NCBI GenBank assembly: GCA_002205965.3
Contig: NADL03000024.1
Location: forward strand, 372,001 to 436,000
Source of the DNA: Kappaphycus alvarezii
Taxonomy: Eukaryota > Rhodophyta > Florideophyceae > Gigartinales > Solieriaceae
Length of the DNA: 64,000 nt
Direction of reading: 5' to 3'
In this document: positions 23,118 through 35,668 of the stretch, piece after piece
How the letters are laid out: each line of letters starts with the position of its first letter
Numbering within the stretch: position 1 is the first letter of the stretch
The notes under the pieces: model-generated
What the model saw: only the letters and a program-made list of their open reading frames with translations
Databases searched by the model: none
What the model was told of the DNA's origin: nothing
Program-made: the position numbers and the translations under genes

Positions 23118-24870
23118 TCACCTTAAGTCCGTTGTCAGGTCCCGGGGAAAATGCTGGGTCTGAATCGCGTGGGCTGTCGAAGATGGATGCTTCAGTGTGC
23201 TGTTGTGGGCTTGCACTCGTTTAGGGTGGGCCAGTGGTTTGTTTCCGACGAGTGTGGGGAGTACGGTGACATTCGATAAGGCGGCTGGCTGCGCTGCGCG
23301 GATTCGACCAAGTGGTTTGGGGAGTAAATCCGCGATGTTATGTGTGGTAGCCATTTAGCGTGCTGATACTTTTTATCTTATTCACGTGATGGCACCGGTG
23401 ATGATCGTAATATCAATGAGTTTGTGGCGTTTCATGTGTGAGCGACTTGTAGCTACTTGGTTCGACGACATGTTGTAATTTAGAATGTTCATTTGCTGTC
23501 CTGACTTGATGCCACAATCGCGAACGAGGCGTTGCGGCGAGGGGGGTGCTGTTATCTTTCGGAGTCTGCGAGGTAATCGGTCTCGCATGTGGATTTGGCT
23601 ACCGCTTGTTGTTTCGCGCTTGTATAAGACGCAGAGGAGCCGCAACCTGTGATAATTAGCCCACTGCGTGACATGTGATCTTTGAGGTTGGCGAAATCGG
23701 TTTTAGCTGAAAAAGTCACATGCCCCGCATTGGGTGTCGGTGAGCGTTTTTTACAAGATTCCATGGTGTTCAGTGTGATTTAGGTATTGGACAAGCCACT
23801 TGACAATAAGGATGTGGTGGTTTGTTGGCCATTGCATGGTTTTAACGAAACTTTTCACTGCATATCCAACATTAAGGCGTGCTCTTTCGTTCTAGTAGCA
23901 CAGATTGCCTATTTCTTGTTTAAATTGCGTTTTACTGTCCGAGAACGAGATGTGCGTTTTGCGATTCTGGGAAGTTCATTTCTTTCTGGTAAAGGAGTGT
24001 TACGGGCTGTAGAGTGAGTGAGGTGGGTCTTATGAAGGAATGATTGGATGATTGGGGTTGGTTTTTACGTATTTGTTCCAGCGGAGAGGTTTTCATTTGC
24101 CACTTGAGATAAGTTGTGGGCTGTTCGAGGTCTGGTATGTTGTATTTCTGTTGCAGCACTATAAAAAGTTACTGAATCTGGCGGCGAGATATGGATACTG
24201 GGAGCAAATCTTTCATCCTCACGGAGATTAAGAAAGGCTTACTGCAGACGAATTTTTGAAAGGGCACAGATCGGATTGGTGGAGTGGCACGGTTCTTCTC
24301 AGCTTTTCACATTGTCACGAGTGTTCAGGAGGCATAGAAGGTGTGTGTGCTATGTGTGAGCGGCAGAGCGGGTTCCAAAAATTTCCATGAGGAGGACAAC
24401 TGTTGTGTGAACGGCGCCTTTCTCCATTGAACCGAAGTTCTTCCCGAATCCAGACTAGTTTGGTGTTATTTAGTGCTTATGGAGATTTGTTGCCGTTAAG
24501 TCAAAGTGACTGGGACGCCATCTATAGTGGGCGGTAAGTGCGATCAGATGTCGGACGGTCATTTTTTTCAGATATTTATTTAATGGCATTGTCGTTTTAA
24601 TAGTGATGATAAGGTCCCATTTTATCCCGAATGGAGTAGCGGGCATTTTCATCCAGGTCAAGTGCAGAGGAGTACTTTTAACTATAGAATATTTCAAGAC
24701 TATGACTTTGAAACCCGTGGGACTCGGTTTTTGTGTAACTCCTTGAAGTTGTTTTCGCGTTCTTGATTTTCGAGCCCCTTTTCATGCACTGCAGCCAATG
24801 CATTCTCTTCTGGGTTTGTTTTTGTCTGGCTCTCTGTTTGGGGCGGATCTGAAAGGTGCTGCAGGCCACA
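23118..24870 (-). mobile_element. Ty1/copia relic A
   Basis: In minus-strand order: diverged sequence (24870-24160), end of the RT (LQQKYNIPDLEQPTTYLKW, then ending KEMNFPESQNAHLVLGQ), and RNase H (DFANLKDHMSRSGLIITG, SYTSAKQQAVAKSTCETDYL). The typical C-terminal THNIADLLPKPLG follows near 23340. Integrase and gag are not recognised and no LTR was found. It is divergent from relic B, which starts within about 10 bp of its upstream limit. Many stops and shifts are present. Confidence 0.75.
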
Positions 24871-24879
24871 GCGTAAGAG

Positions 24880-26440
24880 GACTCAAACGAAATTTTGGAG
24901 CCCTTATGGGGCGGTGAGGGTCGCTACGCTGCTCGCTAATTCGGAACCTACTGCTGTGAAGCCGGAGTTATGATATTTTGAAGCCACACGAAGCCTCCAG
25001 GATGAACTTGCTGCCTTGGAGTATCTCAACACCTGTACTAGTACAGTAATTCATCCAGGCGGGCAATCCGTACCTACTAGATTTGTGATCACTCGCAAGT
25101 ATGGTGACGACGTAAATTATAAGTAGACATAAAGCAGGTTTAGTAGCGCAAAGATTTTTCAGGGTGCAGTTGAGAGCACATATGTGCCTGTTGCAGACTT
25201 CACTGCTGTTCTGATTTTTTGTCTCTGGGTATTCTAAGGAAGCTCGTTATGCATCAGTTAGATTTTAATCCGCCTTTATTAATGAGTAAAAGGACACAAA
25301 CGTTTATGTCCGACCTCCAAAGGTTATTTATATTAAAGGCTTTAAAGCTGAACAAATGGCTTAAACATTCATATAGGCTCTAATGAAAGAAATGCTGTGG
25401 ATTTTATGCTACGTTTAATTTCAGGAACTTTAAATCTGTGGATTGCTTTTCTATCGCCGGGATGGCGACAATTACTTATAGATGTGCTTTATGTCGATAA
25501 CACCGTTCTGGTTGGATCATCTGTAAAATGATTAACGGCTGTAAACAAAGAACTTAGAAATAACGTTCAAATAAAGGATCTTGGTGCTGTTCGCCAGTTT
25601 TTGGTCCTCGCCTTTGATAATAGATTTCGAAAACGTTTGTTTATCTCTGGAACATTTTATTGACCAGATCCTGAGAGTTTTGAGAATGGAAAAGTGCAAT
25701 TCGGCCACTACTCCTACCTCTGATGAGCACTTCAAGAAATTTGATCGTAGTTTGGCTCATTTCGACACTGTCAAGTACCAGGGATTGATGGGTGCTTTAT
25801 AGTTAAAATCAACTTTAAGAAGTCCTGACATTGCTGCTTCGGTTGCTATTCTCTGTCTATACACTTCATCTCCTACGGTAACTAACTTCAAAGCGGTCAA
25901 GCTTATCTTTGGCTACCTTGAGGGTACTTCGAACTTTGGAATTCGCTTTCAAAAGCACCTTGAAGGAGAGACCCAATCGTGATTTGAGATTTCGAATAGG
26001 CTTGAGAATTGTCTTCCAGAAAGTCTACGACTGGAATCACTTACAACTTGTTAGGAAAACAGTGGATTGAAGGACAATTAAGCACAGTTGCGTTGTTCTA
26101 CCACCACTGAAGCAGAGCATATCGTAATGATTGAACCACGCAAGACGGTTTTCTTTTTACGATCTCTACTCAGTACCCTGATATGTTGTCAGAGTAATGT
26201 TACGGTTTTGATGATTGAAAATCAAGGAGCTATATGTTGGTCTCAAGAAGGCGTGCCCCACCCTAAGCATATTTCAGCTCGCCGAAACTTTTTAAAAGAG
26301 CAGTCTGATCATGAAGTTGTTAATACTCAACACTTTCCGTCCGCTCAGATAACTCCCGACATCTTCACTGAGCCATTGGGAAGTGACTTGTTCCTCAGTC
26401 ATAGGAGATCAATTGGAAGCCTTATCGGAGTAAGAGGGAG
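24880..26440 (+). mobile_element. Ty1/copia relic B
   Basis: The plus strand carries RT and RNase H of a second copia family. RT start: SLQDELAALEYLNT, TRFVITRKYGDDVNYK. The active-site region reads LIDVLYVDNTVLVGSS (YVDD altered to YVDN). Then come LRNNVQIKDLGAVRQFLVLA and SPDIAASVAILCLY. RNase H: TTTEAEHIVMIEP, MIENQGAICWSQEG, HPKHISARRNFLKEQSDHEV and AQITPDIFTEPLGSDLF. The longest clean frame is 26088-26519. The YVDN change and several stops show it is dead. Integrase and gag are absent. Confidence 0.8.
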
Positions 26441-26809
26441 TGTTAGAATATCTTCTCAGTTAAACTTCCACTGGGTTGTCAAAGTATCGGGAACTTTTGT
26501 TAAGGTATTACATATTTGAATTTGTTTTCATTTTTATATTCAAGTATGTTGGTTCATATATTATCTATTGATTTGATTCGTAATCTTTTGATGTCATTTC
26601 GAGTTTTTTTCAGTCTACTCGTAAACGTAATTTCGATCTCGATTTTACTGCGCATGTTTGTCTTGGTTATTGGCTCATATTTATATCTCATGAGCGGGGA
26701 TGTATTCTGAGGGCATATGAAATTATTTACAACTGCCTTGCCCCCGCAAGTTTCTGTCCGTGCGGTTGGTTTCGTAACCCCCCATCTGCGGGTTTGCGAG
26801 GGTGTTACA
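26441..26809 (+). repeat. Possible 3' LTR of copia relic B
   Basis: Directly after the RNase H end the sequence begins TGTTAGAATATC and a plausible end is GGGTGTTACA at 26809, giving TG...CA. No second copy was seen upstream, so this rests on position and termini only. Confidence 0.35.
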
Positions 26810-27612
26810 GTGTTTGTTTAAGTTGTAGAAGATATAAAATGGTGCTTTCTTCTGAAGTACAGGTTGCGAAGCTAAGCAGTGAATATCTTCCAGCTGTGTT
26901 CTTTCATCTTATTCTCTAGCCAGTACAGTTTCTTAATATAAGTGTCCTTCACTCTTCAAGTATCTGGAGGGCGGCAAGTGCTTTGACAAGATTATAGAGA
27001 AATGCGTCCAATACCTGACCATAGACCTTTCGACCGTGAGTTCTTTCAAGAACTCCAGCTCCCTTTGAAATTGCTAGACCAAGAAAACATAGCTTGAGAT
27101 ATGCATCATGTCGGTGCATGACATCTCCGCCAATTTTCTGACCTTTTGCGCCGCTTCTGATACACTTCTGTCCCTCCATCTCTTCAGCTTCAGTAAGAGC
27201 GCTCAGCATTACAACGATGTGGTTGACGCCTATTAGGTGTGGTCTGCCTCACTTCCGCAATCTAAATTAGCTCCATTCAGCCCCTTTTGCTCAACAACAC
27301 GCCATGGTAAAAATATGATTGACTCAATTCAAGAAGCGGCTTAAGATCGCTTACCCACTAGCGACAGCAGGAGACAATCTATTCGCTCGCCGATGGGCCT
27401 CTCTTGTGCTAAAAATGGATTCACCAGGCATTATTCCGGTCTTAAGATACTGTATAGATACACTCCTGGACACTGCTATTAGACAATCACGAAATTGGCA
27501 CTACCAGGGATAAAATATTATTTTCTAAAAAGGTGCCTCCTTTTTGATTATCTGGTGTGGATAAACCTCAGTTGAATCCTTTTCTTTAAAAAATGCTTAC
27601 ATCTGTTACCTG
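26810..27612. other. Between copia elements; small open frames only
   Basis: An 86-codon minus frame (26949-27209, MLSALTEAEEMEGQKCIRSG onward) and a 64-codon plus frame (27319-27513) are open and not of low complexity, but match no family I recognise. They could be fragments of a host gene cut by the flanking retroelements. No promoter or splice evidence. Confidence 0.4.
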
Positions 27613-27830
27613 TGATAAGATTGATCCAAAGTGTCCTCCCTTGGGCTTTCGTCTGGTATGAAGTCCTTTGCTCAGACACCTTATTATTAACTTACATTTG
27701 TCCCTGGTTCATGGTAGAAGGGCCGCAAACCTCCCGAGATACACACAGGAGGTGCAGATATTTTAGATCCGAAATTCCGTTGGATCCATTTGATCCAAAT
27801 TGGGCCCCGGTACGATATCATATAGTAACA
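27613..27830 (-). repeat. 3' LTR of the 5.35 kb copia element
   Basis: Shares GATAAGATTGATCC, TTCGTCTGGTATGAA, CATTTGTCCCTGGTTCATGG and CGAGATACACACAGGAGGTG with 32767-32965. It includes about 20 extra bp near 27775-27800. An inverted-type end (TG...CA) is kept. Confidence 0.85.
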
Positions 27831-28316
27831 ACCCTCCTCGGGCCACTGCATCCTCCTTCGGGTACCTTCTTGTACCACATCTCTTGTGAGTTAATTCGAA
27901 AGGTACCTGCTTGTACCAGTCTACAATTCTGTTCATCATTCAATTCGTTGCTTTGTTATTTAGTGTCGTGTTTCAATCTTTCAAAGCAGTACCTATTCGT
28001 GCTTCTGATTTGATTGCGATTTCTGCCCTTGCGAATAGTTGCTCGCGAACATTACTACGCCCCTCCTCGGGCACTATTGCCGCAAAGCTCTTGCAGGTTG
28101 CGCACAAGGTATCAGTACCTTCTCGGGCTGCGGCGATTTAGCAGTCTTTCCCTTCTCAAGCCTTGATGCACTTAACTGTTGATAATAATTTCAGTCTTTA
28201 CACCGCTTATTGGGTCACCAATAGATTCCACCTTATTCAAGATTGAGAAGGATTAACCCATTGCAATATAAAGTCACAAGTTGTGATGCGTAATTTCCTG
28301 GGGCGACTTGGATATT
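27831..28316 (-). other. 3' noncoding region of the copia element
   Basis: 485 bp between the RNase H stop and the 3' LTR. CCTCCTCGGGC occurs twice (27833 and 28061), and GGTACCTTCTTGTACC-like palindromic strings occur at about 27868, 27900 and 28108. The repeated unit next to the polypurine tract suggests a partial internal duplication. Confidence 0.5.
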
Positions 28317-31300
28317 TTACCGTTGCACTAGATGCCTCGTAATATTCAGCGACTTGGTCAATATGTCTGCCGGCTGCATAGCCGTTGGCACATACTCCAT
28401 CTTGATGATTCCTTTCGGAAACAGATCGCGAACATGATGGAATTTTAAGTCAATATATTTGCTGGCTTCGGAATCTTGTTCGCTCGATGCTAGAGATATC
28501 GCTGCTGTCGAATCAACGAATACGCGAACCAGCGGACCATAAGAAATGCTTTCAACGAAGGGTTGACAATTTAGAATCTCCCAAAAGAGTTTCTGCAGCC
28601 ACGAAACCTGCCTCGCGCAACAGGAAAGTGCGATGTACTCATCCTTGCTGATGAGAGGGCAATAAAGGTCTGCATATGGCTTTTCCAAAAGATTGGGGAA
28701 CCGCTGACGCTGACTAAAAAACCTGTAGTAGAGTTGCGTGTCTCTGGGCATCTCCCCAAGTCGGCGTCGGCGTGTGCCTGAAGTGAATCGAGAGTGATGG
28801 GATGTCGAGAATATTGAATGCCATAATTTTTGGTGCCAGCGATGTATTGAAGTATGCGTTTCAAGTACAATTGATGACGATGGGCTGGAGCGTGAACATG
28901 ACCAGCAAGTGCAGCGACTGCAAAAGAAATATCTGGCCGTGTACACACGGTAAGGTAGAAAGTCCACCGACCAAAGCGCGTTAATTACCATGGTCTCGGC
29001 GATTTAGAGCAGGTTCGTTGGGAAGCCCAGATGAAAGATCGACACGAGCCGGTAGCGGAGTGCGCACAGAGTTGCATTGCGCATATTCGAAGCGCTGAAG
29101 CAACTCCGATGCATATCTGGTTTGGGTAACATAGAGCCCCTGCGGCGAACGAGTAATCTCCCAACCGATAAAGTAATTGAGAGCGCCCAACAATTTCACG
29201 TCGAACGTGACTGAAAGTTGTCTCTTCACCGAGTCACACAATCGAGTGGAGTTGTGGACGAACTTGATAACGTCCACGACGACAGCCAAGATGACAAAGT
29301 TCCTTTTGCGAACTAGAAAGAAGATTTTTTTGTCGAGGTTAGAAATTTTGATGCACCAATCAAGAAGATATGTGACAAGAACGGAGCCCTATATTTGACG
29401 GGTTGTCTTGTTCCGTATATCGATCTCTTCAGTTGACAACAGTATCCGGGTTTTGATTCTCGACCAGTACTGTCTGTCAGTTGCTTCATGAATATCGGAA
29501 TTTCAATTTTCCCGTACAGGTATGCGCTTGCGATATCGGCTCCTTCTAGAATGAAGTCATTGCTAGCCGCAAACGATAATAGCATACGGATACCCTTATG
29601 CGTGGCCAAGGGTGCGCACATTTTCGGGATAAGAGTCAATAAAAGGAAGCTGCTTATCACCGCGAGCAACGCACCTAGCCTTGCGGAGGAATGAAGTCCC
29701 AACTTTGTCGAGGATTTTCAACCTGAATACCCACGTGTATGCCACAAGATGCATATCAGAGCGCCATTTGACGTAGCGGCAAGTTCCTCTACTCATTGGA
29801 GCTCGGTACTCTCTTTTCAATCGCGGCAGCCCATTTTGGGTCTTGAACGGCTTCTCCGAAGCTAAGAGTGAGTCCTGGGTCTGACATCATCCGCTTTCTA
29901 CAGCCAGAAAACAATACGGTGTTCAGCGGAACGTGGAATGACTGGAAGGCATGCACAAGCGCATCCTCAGCGGAACTGTCATCTCGGTTTTGTTTTTCGG
30001 TATGCTGTAACTCACTTTGACGAGCTAAGCCGTCCAACAAGGCTTTAACACTGGGGAGCTGCTCATTCTTTATAGATTTGAAGTCTTGGCGGAGATTATG
30101 CATGATAGTCTTCGTACTTGGAACATATACCCGAAACATCGTTTCTTCACTTTCCATGCCAACGAATTGGCCATGGACGGATCTCGCTAGGAGGTTCTTG
30201 TTAGGTTCAGTCGGCGATCGATAGACGAAGGCAAAGCCTGGCTGATCAAACATAGGGATGTTCGAAAATGTAATTCTTGTTCGAGGGTTCAATGCTAGAA
30301 TCGTAATGCGCCCGTTGATGCGACTTGCAGGTAAACGCTTGCGCAAGAAATTTCCGTGGTTGATGGCTCCCCTCATAGGTTGTCAGGGAGCTTGGCTTCG
30401 AAGAGGAACACTGTCCAACGTGCCCAATGTTCCTGAATAAGGCGCTCTGCTACTCTGTGAGGAATGATGCGGAGTATAATATAGCACAATGCCGTATTGG
30501 CGGCAAAAGTTCGTGACAATGTCCACAAATTTCTCTCCTGCTCTATCGGGCTTAACTTAAAAACGTGAGAACCCAACTAAAAGCTCTGAACGTGCCTCAT
30601 ATTCCACCAGGAGAAAGGATAGTTCTGCACGGGTTTCATTAGGAACGCATCGGAATTGGCGCTATTGTCATCAAGAACAGATAAGGTGTAACGATTTCCC
30701 ACTAAAGACGGAAGAACGAGGCCGGATACATCCATGTGTACCAGCTCCAATGGCTGAAAATTTTGCATGGATGATGGGAGAACGGGAGCACTTTTCATTT
30801 TCCCAGTTGCACACCCTACACATATACGGCTATCTAGGGCCTTTCTTGAAAAGAATGGGACATCTGGAAAGATGGTAGATTGGCGGAGGTATCTGGCTGA
30901 CTAGGGTGCCGGTACGGCAATAATATTACGAATTGCGTCTAAAGCAGTAGTATTGGTCTGAAATGAAGCAGAATGAGATTATCGAAATACAAGATACAGT
31001 AAACGTTGCTGAATTGTACAGATGGCTGCGTGTCCATCTCATGCCATAATTGCGGCCAGTCTAGGGATTGATGTTGGTTTGGTGCGGGTAGAAAAGCAGC
31101 GCAAATAGTTCGTAGAGCAAGAATATGAAGCACATATCAGTCCGTCCTTGCACTGTTTAGAGTGATTAATTTGACCAGATGACCGGAGGCGAAACATACA
31201 AAGCGAAATAGGCGACAGTATGGTATCGGTGTTCTCTCCTGGTGCGGCAATGTCGAACTCGGATTTTAAATTGATACGAAAGCAGCCCCACGGATAAAAT

Positions 31301-31492
31301 ATTCGTGTTGAAGTCGGGAGCATGGTAGGTTTCGACAAGAATTCCAGTGTGGAGAGGAATGCAAACTTGACCTTTTCCTACAACTGATGAAACACTCGCT
31401 GCTGCTTCCATATCTTCGACAGTAATTCGTTTGTAGGTGTTGAAGGAAGCACGTGAGTGAACGAAGTGGTGACTTGCACCGAAATCAATCAA
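28317..31492 (-). pseudogene. Copia pol: protease, integrase, RT, RNase H
   Basis: Protease near 31480: IDFGASHHFVHSR (canonical DSG altered to DFG), then NILSVGLLSYQFKIRV. Integrase: start near 30800 (FQPLELVHMDVSGLVLPSLV), C-terminal region 30376-29789 (PGFAFVYRSPTEPNKNLLAR, GQFVGMESEETMFRVYVP). RT: IRMLLSFAASNDFILEGADI, ASAYLYGKIEIPIFMK, and from 29289 VKRQLSVTFDVKLLGALNYF. RNase H: FVDSTAAISLASSEQDSEAS, YIDLKFHHVRDLF, VPTAMQPADILTKSLN, ending at 28317. The usual 4-domain copia order is complete, but each domain is cut by stops and shifts. The YVDD box is not readable in the present frame. Confidence 0.8.
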
Positions 31493-31739
31493 TCACGGCG
31501 TCGGGATTTTTCTAACCTTGTATTTTGGCTACGGTGCCCTTGAAATTAATTGATGCCATGAATCCATATGGTTGCCCGGATAGGCCTCCGTCTTGAGCTC
31601 CAGAATTTCCGGGGATGAAAGTACCTTAGATGCCTTGTGATTTCATTTGACTGAGATTTGCCTGTTGCAGAGATTGATGTCCATTAGGAGGCAGTTATTG
31701 AAAAGATGAATCCGTTCCTGGGTTCCAAGTATTATTGTT

Positions 31740-32760
31740 CCTAAAATGGTTTGAAAGCAAATGGCTACCACGGCCGCGACCGCGGCCTCTTCCGCGCCCA
31801 CGGTTCATACCTCGACCACCTCGTCCAACGCCACGTCCACGATTAGAATCGCCTTGCTGGTACCAATATTATACGGCAAATTGTCCGGGGGGCCACATAC
31901 GTAGCCCAGGTCTTTCTTCGAGACACGACAGTTATCACTCTTGAACCGTTTCTACAACACTATTACTGCCTCGATTACCATTAGCTTGTGTCATATTGGA
32001 TGATAGCTTGGGCTTAGTAGGCAATTCAGGACATGACTTGTTGAGACTTGGTTCTTCTTGCCTGCACTCTCTGCGCTCACTGCGTTCACCAACTTGTCAA
32101 ATTCCAATTCTTTTAGGTGAAACACCAAAGCGAGTGGGAAAAAGATTCCGGAAGCGTACGAAGCAACTTTGATGGCTCTTTGTCATTTACTTCTGTATCA
32201 TACATTTCAAGATTGCAAATGATGAACTGAAACTTGTTGACATGTTAATCCCAGTCCATGTCATCTGATAACTTCAGAAAATCAAGCTCTAAGCGTAATT
32301 TAAGTACTGCTTGTGCATTTGAGGTTGTAGAGACTCGTCCTAATTCCTCCAACGCTCCTTAGCGGATTTACTATCATCATAGACTAGCAACCTAGTCTTG
32401 CTTAGCAGTGAATCACCAAGGCACAAAATGATTGTGCTCTTGGCTATTGTTGATGCTTGACGCAAACGTTGATGCTGCGCCGGCGATGACAACCTGAGGT
32501 TATTCTGATAGAACATGTATATCGATGTCATCTCTCTTCGGTATGCATGTAACGGCGACACCAGAGAATGTAGTCTGAAGCGTTGCTGGCTTTGGCAGCT
32601 TTGTGATCGGATCTTGGTCCAGATGAGACATAATTCAATGCGTGTGAAAACGAAGTAGTTACAAGTGAATGTCCAAGCGATACGGTCGCACGCGTTTCGC
32701 ATTGCTGAAGGAAAAGGCAGACTACGATTTCCCTTGTTTTTAGTTAAGCAAGAAGCGATG
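31740..32760 (-). pseudogene. Copia gag with zinc knuckle and RGG-like tail
   Basis: Gag occupies the region between the primer site and protease. The N-terminal half (32760-32000) is badly broken. Near 31900 a damaged zinc knuckle (C-x2-C-G then a lost His) is followed at about 31850-31770 by an almost pure Arg/Gly stretch of about 24 residues (RGRGVGRGGRG... GRGRGRG). The knuckle is standard for gag nucleocapsid; an RGG-like extension is unusual and probably helps RNA binding. Confidence 0.6.
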
Positions 32761-32766
32761 ATACCA

Positions 32767-32965
32767 TGATAAGATTGATCCCAAAGTGTCTCCCTCGGGC
32801 CTTCGTCTGGTATGAATGTCCTTTGCTCAGACAATTTACTATTAACCCTTACATTTGTCCCTGGTTCATGGTAGCAGGGCCGCGCACCTCCCGAGATACA
32901 CACAGGAGGTGCTGATATTTTAGATCGAAATTACATGGATGCCGGTATGATGTCATATCGTAACA
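32767..32965 (-). repeat. 5' LTR of the 5.35 kb copia element
   Basis: Minus-strand start TGTTACGATATGAC, end CTTATCA, with the primer binding site adjoining. 199 bp, about 20 bp shorter than its partner at 27613-27830. Confidence 0.85.
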
Positions 32966-34239
32966 AAACTGATGGTGTTCATTGAGTAAGCCGATATGAA
33001 TAAAAGGCAGTAGCATGAATACACGCCAGAAGATTATATCAGTCAATAATTTCAAGATTGAACAGATTGCCTTACTTCTTCAAGCCTCAAGACCCTCTAC
33101 ATCATTTTTATTCATGGAATTATTGGGAAAAATACAATATTGAGTTATATTATCCATACATCTTTGATACGCTTCAAAGCTTTGAAAAATGTCTAATTCA
33201 CTGAAACAACTTATTATTTTCTAACGAATCAGTCCATATATTCCCATAGTGTTAAGATCGCTAGTTTCGATAGCCACTTCATGAACCCGATTTCCTGAGT
33301 TGACAGCTATTCTGCGCAGCAAAAATGACATGAATGGAGCAGTTATATTGCTGAGACGTCCAACTAATAACAATCTTTTAAAAACGGAAGTGATTCATCC
33401 TCCACAATTCTTACATAGAATTGTTTTGTGTCAGTCCTTTCCCTCTAAGCTTGACTTTATGAAACTGCAAGGTTGCTCCCGGAACACGATACCATCCATT
33501 CTTTTTTGTCTTCTCAATAAACCACATTTGCAGATCGCAAATTATACCAATAGCTTGGGTGTCCGCCGATACTTATAACAAAAAATTTTTATCTGAGAGA
33601 GCAACCGAACTTAATTTTGATCAATCAATAACAGTGACATTGAAACGAGGCCGTTTTTCTCGATTTTTTGTGTTCAGTAGTGAGCGACGCCGCCGAAGCC
33701 CCCAATCGAGTTAAAATAACCTTAGCAGCTTAAAAGTGTCAAATGTGTCGATTAGAGATTCTGAGTTCCAGCTGGGACTTCAAGTTTCCAGAAGTTGTGA
33801 ATCCAATGAAATAGTCCTTACTAACCATCTATCATACACCATCAGCCTGCGGCTAGGACCTCAAGTCTTCTTAGTACTGTATATTTTAGGGTTCTGCAAG
33901 AATTTGTACAGCATAAATTGTCTTGTAGACAGCTTGGTAGCAATGGCGGATACAATGAGTCCTTATGAGCGGTACAAAAGCGCTTGACCTTCCTCAGTTT
34001 CGGTAAGAGGTGTTCCATTGTGTATTATAAATTTCTGAAGTGTTGAGGAGGAGAAGAGTGTTCAGTCTGAGCTTTCATGTTGGCGAGAATCACCCGTTTT
34101 TGTCTTATCGTAAAAATGCTTAAGGTAGAACTGCCCCTATTTAGAGATAATTGATGTATAAGCGTGAGATATTTATGACATCAGCATGCGGAACTGTCAT
34201 AGTTTACGGTATTAATATCAAGGTTCTAGTGCAGTAACC
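32966..34239. other. AT-rich spacer, no gene recognised
   Basis: Short frames only (for example 33300-33578 and 33736-33987 on plus). None carries a motif, and no LTR or terminal repeat was found. Confidence 0.5.
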
Positions 34240-34296
34240 TACTATTTAGATAGCCAAGTTCTAACCGGGTGGTGGACGTCGGCGAAGTGCACAGGT
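34240..34296 (-). repeat. Tail-only copy of the endonuclease non-LTR family
   Basis: TTCTAACCGGGTGGTGGACG followed by TCGGCGAAGTGCAC matches GCTAACCGGGTGGTCCACGT in the 3' tail of the element at 8572 (position 8675). Same orientation as that element. A severely 5'-truncated copy is the likely origin. Confidence 0.5.
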
Positions 34297-34447
34297 GTGA
34301 GCAACACGATAGAGCTCTCCAAAGACATAATATTGCGTTGTATCCTATAGCTGTGTCCAGAAGTGCTGATCCAAAAGCTTCTTTCATCTGGTTCCAATAC
34401 TACTTTCAGGTACCACTTGTATTGCTTGTAGAACTTCCTTTTTTGCC

Positions 34448-35668
34448 GTGGGGCCAAGCGGAAACTACCTCTCCTCCCTTTTTTCGGACTTAAGCAACCC
34501 CATGCCTTCTTATTGGGGGACATCGGGCCCGAGTTTATACGCTCGTACAGCTTATTTTATGGGGCCCTCTTGTCTCCTATCGTCCGGTCTGAACTACTAC
34601 TATGCAGCGCACTCCTCAGCTCCCGTCAGGCGAACGACCGGAGTGCCGACGAACGGCCGGTATACGACCGAAGGTTCCATTTTCCGCACTGACCAACAAA
34701 AATCTCGCGAAGAAGTTCTCCATTTCCTCTAACAAGAGCTCATGCCAATCAGATATCCCGTTTGGGCACTGGTGGTCGTGCTTTTCTCAAGAATATCGCC
34801 GCAAAGGAGGCGCAAATTGCCCGCGACGCAAGGGAATCCCTTCAGTAGCTCATGCAAATCTCATGCGCCTGTTATCGGAACGATCGGTCGGATATTAAAA
34901 AGCTTCTCTTCCTCGGCGGGGAGGAGCGGAACCACTGCACCACCCATACCGAATCATTTGAGATTCATCTGTATCGCGTATCGCGTCAGGAGTTCCTTGA
35001 TATCTTCGGAACACACATCACGGACTACGTGACCCACTGAGCTGGTGAGGAATTCACCGGGGAGTATACATTATAACTTGGTCTCACAGAGTCTAAACAC
35101 GATCGTCGCGTATAGGATAAGGTAATAGAATACAAATGGACAATTAGCACTGTTCGCTGGGATGATAATGCCCAAAAATACCGAGTGGTTGATTCATACA
35201 CTAGAAAGGAGCATTCCGCCTTGCTCTACACTATCTAATTCCAGGGTCCTCTAGAACCGGACGTTCACTCAATCTTCAAACAGTCTAGGTTCTCTTCAGG
35301 GTGCGAAGGTCGAATCAGTGCTGTCTCAAGCGTTCATAGATAGTGCCGACTTTATCCCGGTCGTCTTCTCCAGTTACACTCAGCTCGTTCGAGAGAGCCA
35401 CATTCTCTTCTCGGTTCTTTTCTGGCCTCATCGAACACCGATGTCTGACTTGCGCATCGGTTTCTCGATCTCCAATGATCTCTTGCAGCTAGATGATAAT
35501 TCCATGGCTATAGAGTGGCTTCAATACTATGAAGGTAACGATAGAGCTTTGATGGCTGATATCACGCGCGAGAGACGTATTAGGAGCGAAAGGGATGCTC
35601 AAAAACATGTGCCTCCCTGTGAATTTGCTCGTTCTTCATCAGATGCTGAGTCCTTATTCATAACTTAA
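34448..35668 (+). other. Coding-like region of unknown nature
   Basis: Consecutive plus-strand frames (34448-34732, 34602-34898, 34852-35040, then 35318-35668) give peptides of normal composition, for example EVLHFL, SRQEFLDIFGTHITDY, KYRVVDSYTRKEHSALLYTI (about 35180-35240) and SNDLLQLDDNSMAIEWLQYY. The frames look like one or two proteins broken by single-base shifts. I recognise no domain. The location between a copia and a gypsy element suggests gag-like or captured sequence, but nothing proves it. Confidence 0.3.

Larger units (their letters stand above)
27613..32965 (-). mobile_element. Ty1/copia element with LTRs, 5.35 kb
   Basis: Bounded by two direct repeats of 218 and 199 bp that begin TGTTAC and end TTATCA on the minus strand. 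Directly inside the 5' LTR (plus coordinate 32766 downward) the minus strand reads TGGTATCATCG, matching the usual copia primer site for initiator Met-tRNA over TGGTATCA. Directly before the 3' LTR is a purine tract, GAGGAGGG. Gag, protease, integrase, RT and RNase H follow in copia order. Clear LTR divergence, stops and frameshifts show an old, inactive copy. No target duplication remains (ACCTG against AAACT). Confidence 0.88.
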
